Of a stretch of DNA of 64,000 nt, positions 15,402-23,180 are shown in pieces. Both the position numbers and the translations under genes were made by a program. The stretch is from Denitrobaculum tricleocarpae (lineage in GTDB: Bacteria; Pseudomonadota; Alphaproteobacteria; Kiloniellales; Kiloniellaceae): positions 186,001 through 250,000 of the forward strand of contig NZ_ML660060.1 of the NCBI RefSeq assembly GCF_007004665.1. The letters run 5' to 3'. The number at the start of each line of letters is the position of its first letter. Position 1 is the first letter of the stretch. Under the pieces are notes generated by a model. The model was not told where the DNA came from. It did not search any database and was given only the letters and a program-made list of their open reading frames with translations.

Positions 15402-16274
15402 ATGACTGAGACTTCACCCTACGTGCCGCCCAAGGTCTGGAAATGGGAGGCCGAGAACGGCGGTAAGTTTGCCAAGACCAACCGGCCCATCGCCGGTGCC
15501 ACCCATGAGCAGGAGCTGCCGGTCGGCAAGCACCCCCTGCAGCTTCATTCCCTGGCCACGCCGAACGGCGTGAAAGTCACGGTCATGCTGGAGGAACTGC
15601 TGGAGGCCGGACACTGCGGCGCGGAATACGACGCCTATGTGATCAAGATCGGTGACGGCGATCAGTTCGGCAGCGGCTTTGTCGAGATCAATCCCAATTC
15701 CAAGATCCCGGCCCTGGTGGACCGCAGCACGGAAACGCCGACGCGGGTTTTCGAGTCGGGTTCGATCCTGCTCTATCTCGCCGAGAAGTTCGGCGCCTTC
15801 CTGCCGAGCGATCACGCGAAGCGGACCGAGGCCCTGAACTGGCTCTTCTGGCAGATGGGCAGCGCGCCCTACCTCGGCGGCGGTTTCGGGCATTTCTATG
15901 CCTACGCGCCGGAGAAGTTCGAATACGCCATCGACCGCTTCGCCATGGAAACCAAGCGCCAGATGGACGTGCTCGACAAGCATCTGGCCGAGAATCGCTA
16001 CATGGCGGGAGATGAATACTCCATCGCCGACATGGCCATCTGGGCTTGGTACGGTGCGCTGGCTTTGGGCCGTCTCTATGATGCCGGTGAGTTCCTGGAC
16101 GTCACCTCCTACAAGAATGTCGTGCGCTGGGCCGAGGAAATCGGCGCGCGTCCCGCCGTGATCCGTGGCCGCAAGGTCAACCGCGTCAACGGCCCGCTCG
16201 AGGATCAGCTCCACGAGCGTCACGCCGCCAGCGATTTCGAGACTCAGACCCAGGACAAGGTCGCGGCGGAGTAA
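15402..16274 (+). CDS. yghU: glutathione S-transferase, YghU type
   Basis: A 290-residue protein matching the YghU/Nu-class of GSTs in length and motifs: an N-terminal extension (PPKVWKW...NRPIAGATHEQELPVGKHPLQLHS), thioredoxin-like domain with TPNGVKVTVMLEE and NPNSKIPALVD, ESGSILLYLAEKFG for glutathione gamma-Glu binding, then the helical domain ending NRVNGPLEDQLHERHAASDF. Family members bind two glutathione molecules and reduce disulfides and organic peroxides. It follows the SDR at 14646 after 60 bases and probably shares its transcript. Confidence 0.93.
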   Translation: MTETSPYVPPKVWKWEAENGGKFAKTNRPIAGATHEQELPVGKHPLQLHSLATPNGVKVTVMLEELLEAGHCGAEYDAYVIKIGDGDQFGSGFVEINPNSKIPALVDRSTETPTRVFESGSILLYLAEKFGAFLPSDHAKRTEALNWLFWQMGSAPYLGGGFGHFYAYAPEKFEYAIDRFAMETKRQMDVLDKHLAENRYMAGDEYSIADMAIWAWYGALALGRLYDAGEFLDVTSYKNVVRWAEEIGARPAVIRGRKVNRVNGPLEDQLHERHAASDFETQTQDKVAAE

Positions 16275-16299
16275 ACTCCCGCACAGTTTGTTCGCCTCT

Positions 16300-16335
16300 T
16301 TCGGGCGTCTTCTCAGATCTGAGGGGACGCCCGAA
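16300..16335. terminator. probable bidirectional terminator hairpin
   Basis: 10-bp perfect stem TTCGGGCGTC / GACGCCCGAA enclosing a second palindrome CTCAGATCTGAG, located between the convergent yghU-like gene and the SDR at 16380-17138. No long T-run follows on either strand, so efficiency is uncertain. Confidence 0.5.
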
Positions 16336-16379
16336 TGCTTTGCGCTTCCAGAACGCCGGGGCGGGGTCAAGCTATGGGA

Positions 16380-17138
16380 TCAGCTCTGCGGGATCAGCCC
16401 GACCAGGCGCTTGTTTTCGTCGGTCTTGAGAGAGAAATCGCCGCCGTCATAGGCGCGCGCGGCCTCCGTCGTCAGCCAGGCGATGGCCTCTCCGACCCAC
16501 TCGGGCGAAATATGGGCCGACCAGTTGAGTTGGCTCACCGGGTTCACGCCGGAGGTCCTGATGGACTGTTGCATCTCCGTGGCCACCGTGCCGGGCGAGA
16601 GGCCGACCACACGGATGCCCTGATCGGCCCATTCCTGATGGGCACAGCGGGTCATGGACAGGACCGCGGCCTTGGTGGCGCAATAGTGGCTCCAGCCCTC
16701 CAGCGCGCCGGTTGCCGCCCCTGACGAGATATTGATCGCCACGCCGCTGCGTTCCCTCAGCGCCGGATAGGCCGCGTGCAGGCAGTGATACACCCCCTTG
16801 AGGTTGATATCGACGACCTGCCCCCAGGCGGCGGGATCGGAGTTTTCAATCCGGCTGATGGGATCGATGGTTCCCGCGTTGTTGACCAGAATCTCCAGCC
16901 CGCCGAAATGGCTCCGGGTCTTTTCGATGGCGGACTTAACCTCGTCATAGGAAGTGACATCGCAGGGCAGGGCGAGGGCCTGTGGGCCGATCTCCGCGGC
17001 AAGGCGTTCGATATCCGCACGGCTGCGCGCAGCGAGGACGACATTCGCGCCGTAGCCTGCCAGTTTCCGCGCCGTGGCCTCACCGATGCCCCGGCTCGCG
17101 CCTGTGATAAAGGCTGTTTTCTCTGAAAGATCGATCAT
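16380..17138 (-). CDS. short-chain dehydrogenase/reductase (classical)
   Basis: A 252-residue classical SDR with TGASRGIG, an acidic Asp-rich beta3 region, NNAG, INISSGAA and YCATKAAVLSM (YxxxK all present). It is divergent from a LysR gene (17303) with a 164-bp gap, a layout typical for a LysR-controlled oxidoreductase. Substrate unknown. It is not closely related to the two Tyr-less SDRs nearby. Confidence 0.92.
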   Translation of the reverse strand: MIDLSEKTAFITGASRGIGEATARKLAGYGANVVLAARSRADIERLAAEIGPQALALPCDVTSYDEVKSAIEKTRSHFGGLEILVNNAGTIDPISRIENSDPAAWGQVVDINLKGVYHCLHAAYPALRERSGVAINISSGAATGALEGWSHYCATKAAVLSMTRCAHQEWADQGIRVVGLSPGTVATEMQQSIRTSGVNPVSQLNWSAHISPEWVGEAIAWLTTEAARAYDGGDFSLKTDENKRLVGLIPQS

Positions 17139-17302
17139 TGCGGCTCCTGTTGCCTTCGGGTTTCGATCGGCGGGGACGGAGGCATCTCTCTCGGCGCAGG
17201 CCTGTGACGATGCCTCTTCATCCGCCCTGGGACAGAATTAGATCCAAATCTCACCGCGGGACAGATGGATTTTTAACCTTCATTCGTGCAATAACTGCAT
17301 GA

Positions 17303-18196
17303 ATGAATCTCACGCACCTTCAGATCTTCCTGGACGTCGTCCGCTTGGGCTCCTTCGCCGCCGTTGCCCGCAGGCAGGACACGGACCCTTCCTCCATCTC
17401 CCGCCAGATCGCGGCGATCGAGGCGGAGCTTGGCGTTCGGCTCTTCGAGCGGACAACCCGGCGTCTGGTGCTCACGGAGGCCGGGCAACTGACCTTCGAC
17501 CGGATCCAGGCCCCCATGGAAGAGATCGGCGAGATTCGGGAGCTTGCCCGCGATGTCGTGGCGGTGCCCCAGGGAAACCTGCGTGTCTCTACCTCGGTTG
17601 CCTTTGGCGAAAGATGGCTGATGCCGCGTTTGCCCGCGTTCCGTGGGGCCTATCCCAAAATCCGGCTCGAACTGATCCTGAGCGACGAGACGACGGACCT
17701 TGTCGCCGACAAGATCGACCTGGCGATACGCCTGGGTGCCCGTCCCTCAGGCCCCTATGTCGCCTCCAAATTGCTCACGACCCGCTATCACCTGGTGGCC
17801 AGCCCGGCCTATCTGGAAAAAGCGGGATGGCCCGCGACGCCCGCCGAGATTCCTGCTCACGAGACCATCGCCTTTCCTTTTCCCGGCTTCCGCTCGCAGT
17901 GGAAATTCAGATCGGCGCGGGGGCGCGTCCAGAAAATCGAGATCGAACCCTCCCTGATCGTCTCCAACGCCCTGGCGCTCCGCCGCGCCGCGCTGGAGGG
18001 ACTGGGGGTCGCCTTGCTCAGTGACTGGACGATCCAGGCAGACCTTGCAGCCGGCCGATTGATCGATCTCTTTGGCGGGCAGGAGGTGACCGCCACGGAT
18101 TTCGGCACGGCAGCCTGGATCCTCTATCCTTCGCGATCCTACGTCCCCGCAAAGACACGTTGCCTAATCGACTATCTGAAATCTGCGTCGGTTTGA
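17303..18196 (+). CDS. LysR-family transcriptional regulator
   Basis: A 297-residue LTTR with N-terminal helix-turn-helix LTHLQIFLDVVRLGSFAAVARRQDTDPSSISRQI and RLFERTTRRLVLTEAG, followed by the CrgA-like effector domain (VSTSVAFGERWLMPRLPAF). Divergent from the SDR at 16380-17138, which is its likely target. Its 3' end overlaps the convergent orphan gene by 25 bp. Confidence 0.94.
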   Translation: MNLTHLQIFLDVVRLGSFAAVARRQDTDPSSISRQIAAIEAELGVRLFERTTRRLVLTEAGQLTFDRIQAPMEEIGEIRELARDVVAVPQGNLRVSTSVAFGERWLMPRLPAFRGAYPKIRLELILSDETTDLVADKIDLAIRLGARPSGPYVASKLLTTRYHLVASPAYLEKAGWPATPAEIPAHETIAFPFPGFRSQWKFRSARGRVQKIEIEPSLIVSNALALRRAALEGLGVALLSDWTIQADLAAGRLIDLFGGQEVTATDFGTAAWILYPSRSYVPAKTRCLIDYLKSASV

Positions 18197-18591
18197 GGGT
18201 AGCCCGAATACTCAATTGTTATTGACCCGCTCACGATTTCCAGTGAGGGGGTGCCGTTGAGATCACGAAACTGATAGTGCTTGTGAGGATGATCAGCAGG
18301 CACTGGTGCTTCATAGCACCAATTCAAAGCCTGCTTTAAAAAATCCGAGAGACCCATCACTTCATGAAGTGAAGTAACATCACCGATGCTGTGATCGAAA
18401 ACGGCGATTACCTCCTCAAATAAAAATGTAATACGCGAACCATTCCAGGCTTGAATTTCGACGCGTAGTACATCGTTTTCACCTCTTGTGTAGGATAGAA
18501 ATTCTGCATCGTCGAGACCGACGCGCGTCTCAATCGCTTGCGTTTTCAGTTCAGTCACTTCGACAAATCTCCAGCAGGGCTCGATTGACAA
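18172..18591 (-). CDS. orphan hypothetical protein, AT-rich
   Basis: A 139-residue acidic soluble protein of no recognised family, with no signal peptide or membrane helix. It contains LRVEIQAWNGSRITFLFEEVIAV and KHYQFRDLNGTPSLEIVSGSITIEYSGY, suggesting a small all-beta plus helix fold. The start is uncertain: TTG 18591 gives the full frame without a clear ribosome site, while GTG 18558 has GGAG ten or so bases upstream. Codon usage is AT-richer than the neighbours and the end overlaps the lysR gene, both suggesting late arrival. The DUF2161 gene lies just upstream on the same strand. Confidence 0.55.
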   Translation of the reverse strand: MSIEPCWRFVEVTELKTQAIETRVGLDDAEFLSYTRGENDVLRVEIQAWNGSRITFLFEEVIAVFDHSIGDVTSLHEVMGLSDFLKQALNWCYEAPVPADHPHKHYQFRDLNGTPSLEIVSGSITIEYSGYPQTDADFR

Positions 18592-18611
18592 AACGAGCAG
18601 AGCGCTAAAAT

Positions 18612-19301
18612 CTAATCCGCACCCGGCAGCGCGTGGGCGTAAGCCTCAAGCGCTTCCCGGCCTTTCGGCGTGACCGCGTAAACACCCGTCTCGATCCGTT
18701 CGAACCAGCCGTAGTGATCGTCCGCCATCAGGCGCGTGGCATTGGTGACGCCGGTGGCCTTTGCGACAACGGCGCCCTTCAGCGGACCCTTGGCCGCCAG
18801 ATGCGTGGCGCAGCGCAGGGCGTCCTGGCGATAGGCGGTGACCAGGCCCGCGCGGGTCGCACCGCCCTGGTTCGGATCGCCGACGCGGCGGGCGAACTCG
18901 CGCAGCAGGCGGGCGCGCCTGGGTTTGGATTGCCGTGGACGGTAGGGGCCGGGGTCGCAGTGCACCTCGACGAAGCCATCCCGGAGACGCAGGGTGATCA
19001 GCCCCAGACCCAGCCGCCGCGCGAGCTTGATATTGTCGCGCAAGGCCTTGGCAAAGCGCCCGCCGCTGCTGTGCTCCACTGCGACATAAACCAGATCCGT
19101 GATTGCCTGGCGTGCGACCGCCTGATGAAAGAGCGTGAGGGAAAAGCCGACCTTCAGCTCGACAATGACCGGCTCTTCCTCCCCACGGCAGGCGACGATA
19201 TCCGCCGCACCGACCTCCGACTTCACCACGTAGCCCTGCCCCTCCAGGTAGGTCTTGAGGGGCGCATAGAGGTCGGTCTCGCGGGTTTTCGAATCGGCCA
19301 T
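18612..19301 (-). CDS. DUF2161 family protein, PD-(D/E)XK nuclease-like fold
   Basis: A 229-residue protein that starts with an endonuclease-like core: LYAPLKTYLEGQGYVVKSEVGAADIVAC then VIVELKVGF, giving the Glu, Asp and E-x-K pattern of PD-(D/E)XK enzymes. The second half (GDPNQGGATRAGLVTAYRQDAL, and a winged-helix-like stretch GAVVAKATGVTNATRLMADDHYGWFERI) matches the DUF2161 family, annotated as a putative phosphodiesterase without established function. It is divergent from the P1 peptidase gene (19427), 125 bp apart. No restriction-modification partner is nearby. Confidence 0.85.
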   Translation of the reverse strand: MADSKTRETDLYAPLKTYLEGQGYVVKSEVGAADIVACRGEEEPVIVELKVGFSLTLFHQAVARQAITDLVYVAVEHSSGGRFAKALRDNIKLARRLGLGLITLRLRDGFVEVHCDPGPYRPRQSKPRRARLLREFARRVGDPNQGGATRAGLVTAYRQDALRCATHLAAKGPLKGAVVAKATGVTNATRLMADDHYGWFERIETGVYAVTPKGREALEAYAHALPGAD

Positions 19302-19426
19302 GAGCGAAGACTAGCTCATGCCCGGGGCAGGCGTAAGCACCTCCGGGCAGCCTCAAAATCATTCCCTCTCTCCGGCACATGCTCTATCTCTGGCGATGAG
19401 CGATTAACAGACAGAGTCTTCCCGAT

Positions 19427-20485
19427 ATGCCCAGCGCACGCGACCTTGGACTTGAAATCGGCAGCCTGCCGCCCGGCCCACTGAATGCCATCACCGATGT
19501 CGAGGGGGTGGCGGTCGGGCAGGTGACCTTGAGCGCGGGCGCGGTGCAGACCGGCGTGACCGCGATCCTGCCCCACGGCGGCAGCCTCTTTCGTGAGAAG
19601 TTGCCCGCCGCCGTTCGGGTTTTCAACGGTTTCGGCAAGTCCATCGGCTTCGTGCAAATCGAGGAACTGGGCACGCTGGAGAGCCCGCTGATCCTGACCA
19701 ACACCCTCTCCGTGGGGACGGCGGCGGAGGCACTGGTGGGCTACATGCTCGCGCAAAATCCGGAGATCGGCGCGGCCACGGGCACGGTCAATCCGGTGGT
19801 TTTGGAGTGCAACGACGGCGCCTGGCTGAACGACATCCGCGGCCTGCATGTCAAGAGCGGGCATGTGGCCGAGGCTCTCGCGGCGGCAGTTCCCGGCAGC
19901 TTCGCACAGGGCGCGGTCGGGGCGGGGACGGGCATGAGTGCTTACGGCCTGAAGGGTGGCATAGGCTCGGCCTCGCGGCTGATCAGGATCTCGGGACAGG
20001 ATTACAGGCTCGGCGCACTGGTGCTCAGCAACATGGGCCGTCTGCAGGATCTCTGCGTCGCCGGGCGGGCCCTTGGCTCCCTGATTTCGGAGCGTATGAA
20101 GCAGGAGGCGTCGCCACCAGAACAGGGCTCGATCATCGTGATCCTGGCCACGGACGCGCCGCTTTCCGACCGCCAGCTGCGCCGTCTTGCAGGGCGGGCA
20201 GGGGCTGGCATCGCCCGCACCGGCAGCCATTTCGGCTCCGGCTCCGGCGACATCGCCCTGGCTTTCTCCACGGCGCAGCGGATCCCTCATAGCCAGCCCA
20301 AGGAGAGCCTTCTTCAGTTGAGCCAGGTGCACGAAGATGGCCTCGATCCCCTCTTCTGTGCCGTCATCGAGAGCACGGAAGAGGCCATCCTGAATTCGAT
20401 GCTACAAGCCACCGCGACCGCGGGGCGGGAGGGCCGCAGCCGTGCCTCGCTGGCTGATTTTCCGGACCTTCTGGTGGCCCGCTAA
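19427..20485 (+). CDS. P1-family Ntn peptidase (DmpA/BapA-type aminopeptidase)
   Basis: A 352-residue protein with family landmarks GPLNAITDVEGVAVGQVTL, GFVQIEELGTLESPLILTNTLSVG, GAVGAGTGMSAYGLKGGIGSASR and a C-terminal CAVIESTEEAILNSM. The residue after Gly in GGIG-S (about Ser181) is the expected self-cleavage point and N-terminal nucleophile of the beta subunit; Asn in NTLSVG is also conserved. Members cleave N-terminal residues or beta-amino acids from peptides. There is no signal peptide, so it is probably cytoplasmic. It stands alone, followed by an independent regulator gene. Confidence 0.92.
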   Translation: MPSARDLGLEIGSLPPGPLNAITDVEGVAVGQVTLSAGAVQTGVTAILPHGGSLFREKLPAAVRVFNGFGKSIGFVQIEELGTLESPLILTNTLSVGTAAEALVGYMLAQNPEIGAATGTVNPVVLECNDGAWLNDIRGLHVKSGHVAEALAAAVPGSFAQGAVGAGTGMSAYGLKGGIGSASRLIRISGQDYRLGALVLSNMGRLQDLCVAGRALGSLISERMKQEASPPEQGSIIVILATDAPLSDRQLRRLAGRAGAGIARTGSHFGSGSGDIALAFSTAQRIPHSQPKESLLQLSQVHEDGLDPLFCAVIESTEEAILNSMLQATATAGREGRSRASLADFPDLLVAR

Positions 20486-20680
20486 TGTCTTGAGACACGG
20501 GCTCATGCGGCGGGTAATCCCGTGCTTCCGGCTGCCGCTTCCAGCCATGTGACGCCTACGCTCTTCGTGGCACTTCATCATCGCTATGGCCCTCCGGGCA
20601 GACTCTGGTTTATTCTGTGTTTCGCGTGACTTACTGGGGCATAGCTGCGCGGCTCTGAAGGCTTGAGGGCGGGATGTCCA

Positions 20681-23017
20681 ATGGAAACGCTGGATCGCAG
20701 GCAACGTACCACGGAACGAAGGCGGCAGACCGCCAGCGATGACGCGATCATCGACATCCTGCTGTTTGGCCCCTTGCAGATCCGCTGTGACGGCAATGCC
20801 ATCCGCCTGGCCGGCGTCAAGGACAGCGCCTTTGTTGCCGCGCTGGCAACAACGCCCACCCTGCGTCTTCCCCGTGACCGCCTGGCCGGATTGCTCTGGG
20901 AAAACAGCAGCGAACGTCACGCGCGCGATAGCCTGAAACAGTCTCTCCTGCGGCTGCGGCGGCGCCTTGCGCCCTTTGGAGCAGACGTCCTCTGCTCGGA
21001 CCGCACCGCCATCTGGTTCAATCGCAGCAGGGTCCGCGTTGACGTTACGGAGCTGCAGGAACTGCTCGCGGACGCGACTCTGAAATCCGTCGATAAGGCG
21101 ATGAGCCTGCGGCGCGGGGTTTTTCTGGAAGGGCAGGCCCCGGTCGGACAGGACTATGACGGATGGCTGCACGCGGAACGGACCCGGCTCGACCGGCTTT
21201 ATGTCGATGCCCTGCTCGGCGTGATGAAGCAGGCCGAGCAGACCGGGCGCTCCGAACGGGCTCTTGAGCTTGCGCAGCGGATACTCTCCGCCGACAAGGA
21301 AAACGAGCGGGCGGCACGCTGCATGATGCGCGTTCTCTCCCAGAACGGCGATCGGCGCGCCGCGCTGATGCTCTATGAGTCCCTGCGTCAAAGACTAAGC
21401 GATGACTTTGCCATTTCCCCCCAGCCCGCGACTGTGGACCTTTATAACGCGATCCGCACGCCGCCCGGCCGGAAACAGGAGGCGCAGGAACAAAAGGCCC
21501 TAAACCAGGCCTCGCAAGACCAACTGCGGGGCGCACCGCCCGCAAAGACCACGACATCCGAACTGACCGGGGCGGTACTGCCATCACCCAATGCGCCATC
21601 ACCCAATGCGCCATCGCCCGACGCGCCATCGCGCAACGCAGCTTCAGCCGCTGCAGAACCGCCGGGCGCGCCGCCTTCACCGGACATCTCCATTGCGGTT
21701 CTGCCCTTCGATAATCTGGGGCCGGAGCTGGTCGACGATTTCTTCACCGATGGTCTGACCGAGGACATCATCACCGAGCTTTCCGGCGCTTTTGGCATCT
21801 CGGTTGCGTCCCGCAACACCACCCTGGCCATGAAGGAACATGCCATCGACGCCGTTCAGGCGGCCCGGCACTTTTCCGTCAGCCACGTTCTGGAGGGCAG
21901 CGTCCGGCGCGAGCATGCGCACCTCAGGGTGACGGTACGGCTGATCGACGGGCAGAACGGACATCAGATCTGGGCGCAACGCTACGACCGCGGCGCCCAG
22001 GCCGTTTTCGCGCTTCAGGACGAGTTATCCCGGGACGTGGCCGAAGTCCTGAAGGTGAAGCTTTCGGCGGTGCGCGGCGAAGCGGGCAATTTCGGCGGGC
22101 GGGCGCCGGGCACGCAGTCGCTTGAGGCCTACGAGGCTTTTCACAAGGGCCGCGCCTTTTACCTGCGGGGCATGAATTCGGTGAGCCTGCGGGTGTCCCG
22201 CATGCTGCTGGCACGCGCGATCGAACTCGACCCGGACTACGCGCTGGCTTATGCGCAGCTTGCAATCTGCGAGTCCTATCTTGCCATGAGCCTGGTCAAC
22301 ACCAACGCGGACTCCTGTTTCGAGACCTGCATGGCGCACAGTCTGCGCGCGCTGGAACTGGATCCTTTCCTGGCCGAAGCCCATGCCGGGAAGGGCCTCG
22401 CCCATTACGCCGCCGGCGCATACGACGCGGCCGGGGTTGCGCTGGAGGCGGCGATCCGGCTCGACGACAGCCTCTTCGAAGCGCATTTTTTCCAGGCGCG
22501 CAACAAGCATCTTCTTGGCCAACGGGAAGAAGCCGCGAAGCTCTTCGAGCGCGCGGCTGCGCTGCGGCCAAACGACTTTCGCGCCATCGGCCTGCTGGCC
22601 GAGGAATATGCCGCGCTGGGCTGTGCGGAGAAAGCACGGTCCGCCTTCGAGAGCTGTCTCATCCGCCTGAAAGCTGAGGTCGAGAACCATCCCGACAACG
22701 CGGGCGCCCTGGCATTCGGCAGCGCGGTGCTGGCCCACCTGGGCCATGCCGGGCAGGCGGAGGATTGGGCCAACTGGGCTTTAGCCATCGGGCCGGATGA
22801 CTGCCTCATTCACTACAACTCCGCGCGCACCTGGATGCTGCTCGCACGGCCGGATGACGCGCTTGAAGCTCTGGAGTCCGCTTTTGCCATGCCGAATGTC
22901 GTGCGCAGGCGCCTGGCCATGTGGATGGCCTTCGACACGGACCTGAAGCCACTGACCGGCGATCCCGGGTTTGACGCCCTTCTGGCTTACCGCCGCCTTC
23001 CTGAAACTGAAGTCTGA
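20681..23017 (+). CDS. SARP-type winged-helix/BTAD regulator with TolB-like and TPR domains
   Basis: A 778-residue multidomain regulator. Residues about 22-95 form an OmpR/SARP winged helix (LLFGPLQIRCDGNAIRL, LPRDRLAGLLW, SLKQSLLRLRRRL). About 100-245 is the helical BTAD domain. A low-complexity linker (about 250-330) includes four PSPNA-like repeats. About 333-460 is the TolB-like domain found in such regulators (IAVLPFDNLG, FFTDGLTEDIITELS, VLEGSVRR, WAQRYDR). The remainder is TPR repeats. ATG 20681 is preferred over an upstream TTG. It is likely a cytoplasmic DNA-binding activator that uses the TPR region for signal or partner recognition; the secreted peptidase gene downstream is a candidate target. 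Confidence 0.88.
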   Translation: METLDRRQRTTERRRQTASDDAIIDILLFGPLQIRCDGNAIRLAGVKDSAFVAALATTPTLRLPRDRLAGLLWENSSERHARDSLKQSLLRLRRRLAPFGADVLCSDRTAIWFNRSRVRVDVTELQELLADATLKSVDKAMSLRRGVFLEGQAPVGQDYDGWLHAERTRLDRLYVDALLGVMKQAEQTGRSERALELAQRILSADKENERAARCMMRVLSQNGDRRAALMLYESLRQRLSDDFAISPQPATVDLYNAIRTPPGRKQEAQEQKALNQASQDQLRGAPPAKTTTSELTGAVLPSPNAPSPNAPSPDAPSRNAASAAAEPPGAPPSPDISIAVLPFDNLGPELVDDFFTDGLTEDIITELSGAFGISVASRNTTLAMKEHAIDAVQAARHFSVSHVLEGSVRREHAHLRVTVRLIDGQNGHQIWAQRYDRGAQAVFALQDELSRDVAEVLKVKLSAVRGEAGNFGGRAPGTQSLEAYEAFHKGRAFYLRGMNSVSLRVSRMLLARAIELDPDYALAYAQLAICESYLAMSLVNTNADSCFETCMAHSLRALELDPFLAEAHAGKGLAHYAAGAYDAAGVALEAAIRLDDSLFEAHFFQARNKHLLGQREEAAKLFERAAALRPNDFRAIGLLAEEYAALGCAEKARSAFESCLIRLKAEVENHPDNAGALAFGSAVLAHLGHAGQAEDWANWALAIGPDDCLIHYNSARTWMLLARPDDALEALESAFAMPNVVRRRLAMWMAFDTDLKPLTGDPGFDALLAYRRLPETEV
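21581..21640 (+). repeat. four 15-bp in-frame repeats (PSPNA linker)
   Basis: Tandem units CCATCACCCAATGCG with increasing divergence encode PSPNA-PSPNA-PSPDA-PSRNA between the BTAD and TolB-like domains of the regulator. Probably slippage-expanded flexible linker. Confidence 0.8.
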
Positions 23018-23069
23018 CCCTCCTGCGGCGTGACCGCGGAGCCGTCAGAAAAAATGCCGCCCCGTTCGT

Positions 23070-23099
23070 TTCACGCTGATTTCACGCAGCACGTCACGC
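23070..23099. promoter_or_regulatory. candidate SARP-type direct-repeat binding site
   Basis: Three heptamers in the same orientation, TTCACGC (23070), TTCACGC (23081) and GTCACGC (23093), spaced 11 and 12 bp, lie about 80-110 bp before the metallopeptidase ATG. SARP/BTAD activators classically bind heptameric direct repeats at 11-bp spacing, and such a regulator is encoded directly upstream. Binding is inferred. Confidence 0.5.
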
Positions 23100-23180
23100 A
23101 AGCCCGCAAGGCACCGTGAGACTGTCTCGTCATTGACGCCGGGAAAATAGATCCGGCTGGTAGATGAGGAGTCTCTTTTT

